From NCBI GenBank assembly GCA_003387805.1, contig QGSR01000128.1:1-5950 (forward strand): a stretch of 5,950 nt of DNA, written 5' to 3'. The notes under the pieces are model-generated. The model did not search any database, was not told the DNA's origin, and worked only from the letters and a program-made list of their open reading frames with translations. Source of the stretch: Bacillota bacterium (GTDB taxonomy: Bacteria > Bacillota > Limnochordia > Limnochordales > ZCTH02-B6). The position numbers and the translations under genes were made by a program. Positions 1 through 4,657 of this stretch are shown in pieces. The stretch's first letter is position 1; each line of letters starts with the position of its first letter.

Positions 1-360
1 ATCGTAGCCTTCCGCTTCGTACACGTCGGGAATGTTGGCGGTGCGCCCGTGCACCGCGGCCCAAGCGCAGTCGTGGGCTTCGTTGGGCCGGCCGTCCACC
101 TTCAGCGGCACCGGCGGCCACGCGATGGGCGCCCCGGACGGGCCGCCCATGCGCACGCCCAGGGTGCCCGTCTGGACGATGCGGAATTCCAGGCTGTCCC
201 CGGAGACGAGATAGAGCGTGCCGCCGTCGGCGCCCGTCAGCCGCCGCGCTTCCTCCACGATCATCTCCAGCAGCCGATCGAGGCTGCGCTCCGAGGACAG
301 CGCGATGCCGATGCGATGCAGTCGCTGCAGCTGTTCGGTCAGGTCCGGCCGGCCGTTCAT
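1..360 (-). CDS. GAF-domain sensor protein, N-terminal part (runs off the window)
   Basis: Only the first 120 codons are present; the frame stays open to position 1, so the C-terminal part lies outside. The ATG at 360-358 has a good ribosome binding site (GGAAGG, about 8 bases upstream). Residues 5-40 form an amphipathic helix (LTEQLQRLHRIGIALSSER) leading into a GAF fold: TGADGGTLYLV at about 42-52, a second strand EFRIVQTGTLGVRMGG at about 58-73, and HGRTANIPDVYEAEGYD at 104-120, which matches the 'tG.plnIpDVY' segment of GAF domains. This GAF subtype (LYLV, then 'TLGVRMGG', then 'NIPDVY') is typical of the sensory half of HD-GYP phosphodiesterases and of some cyclases, but the output domain is not visible, so the enzyme type is unknown. 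The gene follows the ArsC-like gene by 36 bases and probably shares its promoter. The GAF call is firm; any link to cyclic-di-GMP is inference. Confidence 0.85.
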   Translation of the reverse strand, partial: MNGRPDLTEQLQRLHRIGIALSSERSLDRLLEMIVEEARRLTGADGGTLYLVSGDSLEFRIVQTGTLGVRMGGPSGAPIAWPPVPLKVDGRPNEAHDCAWAAVHGRTANIPDVYEAEGYD

Positions 361-376
361 CGCTCTCGCCTTCCAG

Positions 377-392
377 GCGGCCCCCAGGCCGC
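377..392 (-). other. Short intercistronic hairpin
   Basis: A perfect 6-bp stem (GCGGCC/GGCCGC) with a four-base loop TGGG in the transcript lies in the 36-base gap between the ArsC-like stop codon and the ribosome binding site of the GAF gene. No U-run follows, so it is not a terminator. It could modulate translation or decay of the distal cistron, or be chance in GC-rich DNA. Confidence 0.35.
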
Positions 393-396
393 GGCG

Positions 397-750
397 TCAG
401 TCGACCAGGGCGCGCAGGGCCTCTTCGTCGTAGCCCACCACGGCGCGGCCGCCCTTGACGGCGATGGGCCGCCGCCACAGGCCCGGCTCGGCGGCCAGCA
501 GCTTTACCCACTGGTCTTCGGACAGTTCCTTGCCCGCCAGATTCAGCTCCCGGTAGCGGCGGCTGCGGGTGGAGACGATGTCGTGGACGCCGCGCGGCAG
601 CAGCCTGGCCAGCTCGCGGATTTCCTCTTCCGTGGGAAGTTCGGTGAAATAACGGCGCTCCACCACCTGCGCGCCGAGTTCGCCGAGAAATTGTCGCGCT
701 TTGCGGGATGTGCTGCAGCGCGGATAGTGATATAGTGTTATTGCGGACAA
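397..750 (-). CDS. ArsC/Spx-superfamily thioredoxin-fold protein (YusI/YffB-like)
   Basis: A 117-residue cytoplasmic protein of the ArsC-like thioredoxin-fold family. The TTG start at 750-748 is chosen because GGAGGGAGGGG ends 6 bases upstream and a promoter -10 box lies at 784-789, inside the longer ATG-started frame from 819, so that start would be untranscribed. Residues 3-10 form the first beta strand (AITLYHYP), followed by the redox motif CSTS (Cys12, Ser15) and RKAR. Later come YRELNL (66-71), the family-typical WRRPIAV (92-98, with Arg93-Arg94 and a presumed cis-Pro95), and VVGYDEE near the C-terminus. The length and the YRELNL...RRP...VGY pattern resemble Bacillus YusI and E. coli YffB more than true arsenate reductase. 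Only one active-site cysteine exists, so a Spx-type CxxC switch is ruled out. Arsenate reduction cannot be asserted: Cys12 and Arg94 sit at the expected spacing, but the other ArsC arginines are not clearly kept. It is the first gene of a unit that continues into the GAF gene. Confidence 0.88.
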   Translation of the reverse strand: MSAITLYHYPRCSTSRKARQFLGELGAQVVERRYFTELPTEEEIRELARLLPRGVHDIVSTRSRRYRELNLAGKELSEDQWVKLLAAEPGLWRRPIAVKGGRAVVGYDEEALRALVD

Positions 751-756
751 AAACCG

Positions 757-767
757 CCCCTCCCTCC
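757..767 (-). promoter_or_regulatory. Ribosome binding site fixing a TTG start
   Basis: The transcript reads GGAGGGAGGGG ending 6 bases before the TTG at 750-748. It offers two overlapping Shine-Dalgarno registers and is the main reason for preferring the TTG over upstream in-frame candidates. Confidence 0.7.
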
Positions 768-783
768 GAGTCCGATTGCCGAT

Positions 784-792
784 ATTATACCA
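784..792 (-). promoter_or_regulatory. Extended -10 promoter for the ArsC-like/GAF unit
   Basis: On the minus strand the bases read TGGTATAAT: a perfect TATAAT (784-789) preceded by TGn (790-792), the extended -10 of sigma-A/sigma-70 promoters. No good TTGACA-like -35 sits 16-18 bases upstream, which is common for extended -10 promoters. The start of transcription would be near 776-777, giving a leader of about 26 bases before the TTG start. In DNA this GC-rich an exact TATAAT in the right place is unlikely to be chance. Confidence 0.75.
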
Positions 793-945
793 CGGCCCGG
801 GCGGTGGTGGTGTCCGCACTCATGCCGCGGCGCGGCGGCCCAAAGGCCCGGGCGCGGCCGGGGAAAATGCGCGTTCCGCCCCGAGGCAGGAAAAATGCAC
901 GAAATATCGAATCTCTTTCTGCAGCCTTACGCGCCTGATGACCCG

Positions 946-970
946 CAGTCAAGGCCGCGGCCTGAGACTG
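946..970. repeat. Interrupted dyad symmetry in the divergent intergenic region
   Basis: A perfect 12-bp palindrome, AGGCCGCGGCCT (952-963), is flanked by complementary 5-mers CAGTC (946-950) and GACTG (966-970), with one unpaired base on the left and two on the right. It may be an operator or an RNA hairpin; no U-run follows on either strand, so it is not a terminator. The core is pure GC plus end A/T, so chance occurrence is possible. Confidence 0.35.
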
Positions 971-1070
971 ATGGAGATGGACGGCAAGCGACGGCCGGGT
1001 GCGGCGAAATTTTTTCAAATATTGTTCGCGCTCCTTGAAGGCTTTCGACGGTGAAAGGCGAAGGCGAATA

Positions 1071-1116
1071 GGTAAGGGCCTGTGCGTGTCGGATGGTACA
1101 GGCGGGGGTGGTTACC
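1071..1116 (+). promoter_or_regulatory. Possible leader hairpin enclosing the cyclase ribosome binding site
   Basis: Two nested complementary pairs sit just before the ATG at 1117: GGTAA (1071-1075) with TTACC (1112-1116), and GCCTGT (1078-1083) with ACAGGC (1098-1103). The bases GGGGGTGG (1104-1111), the presumed Shine-Dalgarno, fall in the right-hand internal loop. Such a fold could tune translation of the cyclase. The stems are short and the internal loop is asymmetric (2 against 8 bases), so this is tentative. Confidence 0.35.
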
Positions 1117-2175
1117 ATGACGAACACAGCGCGCAAGCGCGAAATTCCGTTTCCGATAGCGCATGACGCCCTCCATGCGCTTGTCGACGTGACCAAAAGC
1201 TTGCTGCGGCCGATGAACCTGAACGCGGTCCTGGATCAGATCCTGACCCAGGTAGAGAGGCTGTTCGGGTACGAAATCTGCAGCGTGATTCTGCCGACCG
1301 GTCGCGACAACCGGTTGTACATGGCCGCCCACCGCGGCTACGACCCGGAGATCGCCAACTCCATCAGGATCAAAATCGGCGAGGAAGGCATCATCGGTCA
1401 CGTGGCCGCCACCGGCAAGTCGTACTACGCACCCGACGTGTCGGTGGATCCGTACTACATTGAAGGCTCCACCAAAGTGCGCTCCCAGTTCTCGGTGCCG
1501 CTCATTATCGACGATCGCATCATCGGCGTCCTGGACGTGGAAAGCTCGGAGCTGGACGACTTCCCCGAAGACGTGCAGCACGTCATCGAGGCCTTTGCGG
1601 CCCTGGCCGCGCTGGCCATTTACCGGGCCCAGCACCAGGAGGAGCTGGAGCACCTGGCGCTGACCGACGGCTTGACGGGCCTGGCCAACAACCGGGCGTT
1701 CTGGGAGGCGCTGCACCGGGAGCTGGCCCGGGCGCGGCGGTTCAACCAGCCCCTGTCGCTGCTGGTGCTGGAGATTGACAAGTTCAAGGAAGTCAACGAT
1801 ACGTACGGTCACCTCAAAGGCGACGAAGCCTTGCGGGGCCTGGCGCAGATTCTGGGCGTCACCTGCCGCAGCATGGACATCGCCGCCCGCTTCGGGGGCG
1901 ATGAGTTCGCGCTGATTCTGCCCCAGACCACCAAGGACGACGCCCGCAAAGTGGCCTACCGGCTCATGGACCGGGTGCGCAAGTTCCGGGTCGACGGCCA
2001 TCTGCAGCTGACGCTGAGCATGGGCCTGGCCGCCTTCCCCGAGGACGGCATTACCCCCAATGCGCTGTTTTCGGTGGCGGACTACGCGATGTACCGGATC
2101 AAGGAGCAGGGCGGCAACGGCCTGGGCCTGGAGGCGCCGTCGGACGCGGCCCGGGTGGCCGACGCGCACCACTGA
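1117..2175 (+). CDS. GAF-GGDEF diguanylate cyclase
   Basis: A 352-residue soluble enzyme predicted to make cyclic-di-GMP from two GTP. There is no membrane segment. Residues 30-170 form a GAF sensor domain (IGEEGIIGHVAATGKSYYAPD near 87-107; QFSVPLIIDDRIIGVLDVES at 124-143), a short helix follows (about 168-182), and the GGDEF domain spans about 183-338. Visible landmarks are DGLTGL (184-189), KFKEVNDTYGHLKGDEAL (222-239) with the guanine-recognising Asn227 and Asp236, the I-site RSMD (251-254) exactly five residues before the signature, and GGDEF itself (260-264). All align without gaps to PleD at a constant offset of 108. One oddity is Glu219 at the place of PleD's metal-binding Asp327. The ATG at 1117 is preferred to the in-frame ATG at 1093 because GGGGGTGG lies 5 bases upstream of it. 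The gene appears monocistronic, divergent from the ArsC-like/GAF unit, and ends at a hairpin terminator. The GAF ligand is unknown. Confidence 0.94.
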   Translation: MTNTARKREIPFPIAHDALHALVDVTKSLLRPMNLNAVLDQILTQVERLFGYEICSVILPTGRDNRLYMAAHRGYDPEIANSIRIKIGEEGIIGHVAATGKSYYAPDVSVDPYYIEGSTKVRSQFSVPLIIDDRIIGVLDVESSELDDFPEDVQHVIEAFAALAALAIYRAQHQEELEHLALTDGLTGLANNRAFWEALHRELARARRFNQPLSLLVLEIDKFKEVNDTYGHLKGDEALRGLAQILGVTCRSMDIAARFGGDEFALILPQTTKDDARKVAYRLMDRVRKFRVDGHLQLTLSMGLAAFPEDGITPNALFSVADYAMYRIKEQGGNGLGLEAPSDAARVADAHH

Positions 2176-2199
2176 AGTTCCCTAACCCCCGTATGCGAA

Positions 2200-2239
2200 A
2201 AGCCGGGCGCCACGTCACGTCGGCCCGGCTTCTTGTTTT
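2200..2239. terminator. Bidirectional intrinsic terminator between convergent genes
   Basis: A perfect 9-bp stem, AAGCCGGGC (2200-2208) with GCCCGGCTT (2223-2231), encloses a 14-base loop. On the plus strand it is followed by TTCTTGTTTTC, a usable U-rich tract, 24 bases after the cyclase stop codon. On the minus strand the same stem is followed by CTTTTCGC, giving a shorter run of U. It therefore fits as a terminator for the cyclase and, more weakly, for the importer/flavin reductase operon arriving from the right. Confidence 0.82.
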
Positions 2240-2261
2240 CGACTTGCTTTGTCACGGGTCC

Positions 2262-2281
2262 GGCCCGCGCCGCGGCGGGCC
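2262..2281 (-). other. GC-rich hairpin after the flavin reductase gene
   Basis: A 7-bp perfect stem (GGCCCGC/GCGGGCC) with a 6-base loop lies 14 bases beyond the flavin reductase stop codon, upstream of the shared terminator in the minus-strand transcript. No U-run follows. It may protect the 3' end of the operon transcript from exonucleases, or be incidental in GC-rich DNA. Confidence 0.35.
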
Positions 2282-2295
2282 CGCCGGCGCGCCCT

Positions 2296-2775
2296 TCAGT
2301 CGGCCAGCCGGCGGTACCGGCGCCGGTGGTACACCAACGGGTCCGCTTCCTCCATGTCGACGGACAGCACTTCGCCGACGAAGATGACGTGGTCGCCGCC
2401 GTCGTACTTGTGCACCGTGCGGCACTCCATGCGGCCCCAGGCGTCCTGCAGCAGCGGCGCGGCGGTGTGCGGGCCCTCCGCGTACGGCACGCCCGCGAAC
2501 TTGTCTTCGCCCGGCGTGGCGAAGCGGTTGGAAAGCTCCGCGTGCCCTTCTTTCAGGGCGTTGACGCCGAAGCCTTCCGCCGCGTCAAAGTGCGGCAGGC
2601 TCCGGGCCGTCTTCTTGATGGCGAACAGCACCAGCGTCGGGTCCAGCGACAAAGAAATAAACGAGCTGGCCGTGAATCCCTGCGGCGAGCCGTCGGTGCC
2701 CCGGCACGTGATGACGGCCACGGCGCCCGGCCAGTTGGCGAAAAAGTTCTTGTAGGTCCCTGCGTCTATGGTCAA
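2296..2775 (-). CDS. Flavin reductase-like (FMN-binding split-barrel) protein
   Basis: A 159-residue cytoplasmic protein of the flavin reductase-like domain family (HpaC/DIM6-NTAB type), whose members bind FMN or FAD, usually reduce free flavin with NAD(P)H and often supply a partner monooxygenase. The whole protein is one split-barrel domain: WPGAVAVIT (15-23), the flavin-binding PQGFTASSFISLSLDPTLVL (31-50), FGVNAL (69-74), DHVIFVGEVL (128-137) and the C-terminal PLVYHRRRYRRL (146-157). Length is normal for the family. The TTG start at 2775-2773 is preferred to the in-frame ATG at 2796 because a perfect AAGGAGG lies 8 bases before the TTG, while the ATG has only a weak GGTAAG. The gene lies 51 bases after the MalG-type permease with no terminator between, so it is probably the last gene of the importer operon. 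No oxygenase is encoded in the window, so its partner and physiological role are unknown. Confidence 0.9.
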   Translation of the reverse strand: MTIDAGTYKNFFANWPGAVAVITCRGTDGSPQGFTASSFISLSLDPTLVLFAIKKTARSLPHFDAAEGFGVNALKEGHAELSNRFATPGEDKFAGVPYAEGPHTAAPLLQDAWGRMECRTVHKYDGGDHVIFVGEVLSVDMEEADPLVYHRRRYRRLAD

Positions 2776-2798
2776 TGCAACAGCCTCCTTGACCATAG
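2766..2798 (-). promoter_or_regulatory. Perfect 10-bp inverted repeat around the flavin reductase ribosome binding site
   Basis: The arms CTATGGTCAA and TTGACCATAG (2766-2775 and 2789-2798 on the plus strand) are exact reverse complements separated by 13 bases. In the transcript the first two bases of AAGGAGG belong to the 5' arm, GGAGG lies in the loop, and the TTG start codon forms the first three bases of the 3' arm. It could be an RNA hairpin controlling initiation or a DNA operator with arms spaced 23 bp, about two helical turns. It is one of few AT-containing perfect repeats in the window, so chance is less likely than for the GC-only hairpins. Confidence 0.65.
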
Positions 2799-2826
2799 CT
2801 TACCACAGAAAGGGCCCGTCCGGCTC

Positions 2827-3639
2827 CTACTTGAGACCCGAGCGGACGACGCCTTCGATAATCTGCCGCTGGAAAATCGCGAACACGATCATCATCGGAA
2901 TGACCGCCACCGCCGACCCCGCGGTGATCATGTTCCACTGCGCGCCCACTTCGCCGGAAAACAGCGACAGCCCCACGGGCAGCGTGTACATTTGCCGCGA
3001 CTCGGCCACGATCAGGGGCCACAAGTACGCGTTCCAGTTGCCGATGAAGGTCAGAATGGCCAGCGCCGCCAGCGAAGGCTTCACCAGGGGCAAGGCGATG
3101 CGCCAGTACAGCCCGAACTCGCTCAGGCCGTCGATGCGCCCCGCGTCCAGCAGCTCGTCGGGCAGCGTGCTGAAGGCCTGCCGCATGAGAAACACGCCGA
3201 AGGCCGTCATGATGCCGGGGAACAAAATGCCCCAGTACGTGTCCAGCCAGCCGTAGTCCGCGGACATCTGGTACCACGGCAGCACCAGCATCTCGGTGGG
3301 CACGAACATGGTGGACAAAATGAGCACGAAGACCACGTTCTTCCCGGGGAAGGGGAGCTTGGCCAGCGTGTAGCCCACCAGCGAGTCGAAAAACAGCACC
3401 GACGCCACCGTCAGCCCGCCCACCAGCAGGCTGTTGAAAAACCAGCGCGGAAACATGGTGCGGGAAAACAGCGCGACGTAGTTGTCCAGCGTCGGGCGGC
3501 TGGGCAGCAGGTCCAGCGAAAACACTTCCCCGAAGGGCTTCAGCGACGTCAGCACCATCCAGATGAACGGAAACAGCATGGGCACCACGGCCAGCACCAA
3601 AAACGCGTACTTCAGCACCGCCGCCGGCCTCACCCGCAT
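2827..3639 (-). CDS. ABC sugar importer permease, MalG type (CUT1 family)
   Basis: A 270-residue inner-membrane permease, one half of the transmembrane channel of a carbohydrate ABC importer. It has the usual six hydrophobic segments (about 11-31, 70-92, 101-121, 137-154, 190-210, 238-256) and the cytoplasmic EAA loop that docks the ATPase: DAGRIDGLSEFGLYWRIALP at 165-184. The second Ala of the EAA triplet is Gly here, while the following Asp-Gly and the LP pair are kept. The C-terminus FQRQIIEGVVRSGLK is typical of MalG-type subunits. The ATG at 3639-3637 overlaps the stop codon of the preceding permease by one base (TGATG) and has GGAGGTGG upstream, so translation is probably coupled. The sugar transported cannot be told from this sequence; related permeases serve many oligosaccharides and glycerol phosphates. 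Confidence 0.94.
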   Translation of the reverse strand: MRVRPAAVLKYAFLVLAVVPMLFPFIWMVLTSLKPFGEVFSLDLLPSRPTLDNYVALFSRTMFPRWFFNSLLVGGLTVASVLFFDSLVGYTLAKLPFPGKNVVFVLILSTMFVPTEMLVLPWYQMSADYGWLDTYWGILFPGIMTAFGVFLMRQAFSTLPDELLDAGRIDGLSEFGLYWRIALPLVKPSLAALAILTFIGNWNAYLWPLIVAESRQMYTLPVGLSLFSGEVGAQWNMITAGSAVAVIPMMIVFAIFQRQIIEGVVRSGLK

Positions 3640-4538
3640 CAGTACTCCACCTCCCGGGACACCAGGCGCATTTGCACGACGCTGATGACCAGCAGCGCCA
3701 CGAACAGCACCACGGTAATGGCCGCCGCGTAGCCCATGTCATACGCCTGGAACGCCCGCTGATACACGTACAGCACCACCGTCAGCGTGCTGCCCAAAGG
3801 ACCGCCGGGGTCGTTGAACTTCAGGTTGACGACGTGGGTGAAAAGCTGCAGAAAACCGATGCTCGGCGCGGCGGTGGCCATGATGAGCGAGACGACGATG
3901 GTCGGGTTCAGCAGCGGCAGCGTAATGTGGCGGAACGTCTGCCACGGCCCCGCGCCGTCGATTTGCGCCGCCTCGTAGTACATGCGGGGGATGGACTCCA
4001 GCCCCGCCAGGAACAGCAAAATGTGGAAACCCAAAAACTGCCAGACCACCACGGCCGTCACCGTCGGCAGCGCCTGCGAAGGACTGTTCAAAAACGGCTG
4101 CGGGTCAAAGCCGAGAAAATACAGCACCTGATTGACCAGGCCCAGGTGCGGCGACAGCAGCAGGCTCCACACCCAGGACACCGCCACGGCCGGAGCCACG
4201 TAGGGCGCGAAAAACACGGCCCGGAAAAAGCCGCGGCCCCGCCGCACGGAGTGCAGCAGCAGCGCGAAGGCCAGGCCCAGCGCCAGCTGCGCCGGCACGC
4301 CCAGCAGCGCGTACAAGAAGGTGTTTTTCACCGCCTGATGCAGCCGCTGGTCCGACAGCATGCGCTCGTAGTTTTCCAAGCCCAGAAAGGTCCGCAGCTC
4401 GGGCTGCACGTGCCACTCGTGCAGGGACATCTGAAAGGCCTGCAGCGTGGGCATGATGCGGAAAAACAGGAAAAAGAACAGGGGAAGCGCCAGAAAAATG
4501 TAGGCCGACAAGGCCTTGCGCGTCGACAGTCTCACCAA
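3639..4538 (-). CDS. ABC sugar importer permease, MalF type (CUT1 family)
   Basis: A 299-residue membrane protein, the partner of the MalG-type permease in the importer channel. Hydrophobic segments lie at about 11-28, 74-96, 106-128, 160-182, 212-232 and 270-290, giving six spans. The EAA loop is well kept: YEAAQIDGAGPWQTFRHITL at 188-207, followed by PLLNP. FFRAVFFAPYVAPAVAVSWVW (near 104-124) is the conserved third-span region of CUT1 permeases. The long periplasmic insertion of E. coli MalF is absent, as in most Gram-positive CUT1 systems. The start is TTG at 4538-4536, with AAGGGG 6 bases upstream; the next codon is GTG (4535-4533), also in reach of the same binding site, so the N-terminus is uncertain by one residue. 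It is separated by 118 bases from the binding-protein gene and overlaps the next permease by one base. Confidence 0.94.
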   Translation of the reverse strand: MVRLSTRKALSAYIFLALPLFFFLFFRIMPTLQAFQMSLHEWHVQPELRTFLGLENYERMLSDQRLHQAVKNTFLYALLGVPAQLALGLAFALLLHSVRRGRGFFRAVFFAPYVAPAVAVSWVWSLLLSPHLGLVNQVLYFLGFDPQPFLNSPSQALPTVTAVVVWQFLGFHILLFLAGLESIPRMYYEAAQIDGAGPWQTFRHITLPLLNPTIVVSLIMATAAPSIGFLQLFTHVVNLKFNDPGGPLGSTLTVVLYVYQRAFQAYDMGYAAAITVVLFVALLVISVVQMRLVSREVEY

Positions 4539-4569
4539 TCTCTTCCCCTTCCGGGAAACAACGGCCCCG

Positions 4570-4606
4570 GGGGCCGGGCCGCGGGAGACGCCCGCCGCCC
4601 GGCCCC
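4570..4606 (-). other. Strong intercistronic hairpin before the first permease gene
   Basis: A 10-bp stem (GGGGCCGGGC with GCCCGGCCCC) is extended, after one C-C mismatch (G-G in the transcript), by five further pairs (GCGGG/CCCGC) around a 5-base loop. It lies between the binding-protein and MalF-type genes. After it the transcript reads CGGGGCCGTTGTTTCCC, with only a broken U-run 7 bases downstream. It therefore looks like a stabiliser or a leaky terminator rather than a full stop. Such elements after binding-protein genes, as in the E. coli malE-malF gap, raise binding-protein output over permeases. Confidence 0.7.
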
Positions 4607-4622
4607 GTCAGGCTCTTTGCAT

Positions 4623-4657
4623 ACGCGTCACGCTGCGCCCGGGCGCAGCCGGCGCGT
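4623..4657 (-). other. Second intercistronic hairpin at the end of the binding-protein gene
   Basis: The core is an 18-bp perfect palindrome, GCTGCGCCCGGGCGCAGC (4632-4649). It is flanked by complementary ACGCG (4623-4627) and CGCGT (4653-4657) across small internal loops of 4 and 3 bases. The outer arm reaches the last base of the stop codon of the solute-binding protein gene. No U-run follows. Together with the hairpin at 4570-4606 it would form a double structure protecting the 3' end of the binding-protein message. Confidence 0.5.

Larger units (their letters stand above)
751..1116. other. Divergent intergenic region, no gene recognised
   Basis: These 366 bases separate the divergent ArsC-like and diguanylate cyclase genes. 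Left to right they hold the minus-strand ribosome binding site and promoter (757-792), a very GC-rich stretch (about 793-880), two similar short segments (GGAAAATGCGCG near 862 and GGAAAAATGCACG at 889-901), a dyad at 946-970, an A/T-rich patch at 1007-1024, and a possible leader hairpin at 1071-1116. Reading frames across it have no recognisable domains and no good ribosome binding sites. I could not find a convincing -35/-10 pair for the plus-strand gene; the A/T patch is the most likely neighbourhood. No conserved cyclic-di-GMP riboswitch core was recognised. Confidence 0.6.

Noticed and set aside
778..785. GCCGATAT on the plus strand, identical to a sigma-D/sigma-28 -10 element
   Set aside because: There is no TAAA-type -35 at the required spacing, and the match comes from the overlapping minus-strand TATAAT box.
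751..819. N-terminal extension of the ArsC-like protein to the ATG at 819
   Set aside because: The extension (MRTPPPPGPWYNIG...) is unlike the family and overlaps the -10 promoter; the TTG at 750 has the Shine-Dalgarno and fits the family length.
776..1054. Small plus-strand open frame in the divergent intergenic region
   Set aside because: It overlaps the opposite promoter, has no ribosome binding site, and its sequence resembles translated non-coding GC-rich DNA.
1030..1116. Possible cyclic-di-GMP riboswitch before the cyclase gene
   Set aside because: The conserved core segments of the known GEMM classes were not recognised; only short simple stems are present.
1015..2172. A 385-codon minus-strand open frame opposite the diguanylate cyclase
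   Set aside because: Antisense to a well-supported gene; low-complexity composition and no ribosome binding site or recognisable domain.
2233..3732. A 499-codon plus-strand open frame opposite the flavin reductase and permease genes
   Set aside because: Its translation is rich in His, Arg and Gln with no domain, it lies antisense to clearly real genes, and such frames arise from GC-rich third-position bias.
4570..4606. Full Rho-independent terminator between binding-protein and permease genes
   Set aside because: The stem is strong but no continuous U-run follows, and the downstream permeases need transcription from the same operon; treated as an attenuating or stabilising hairpin instead.
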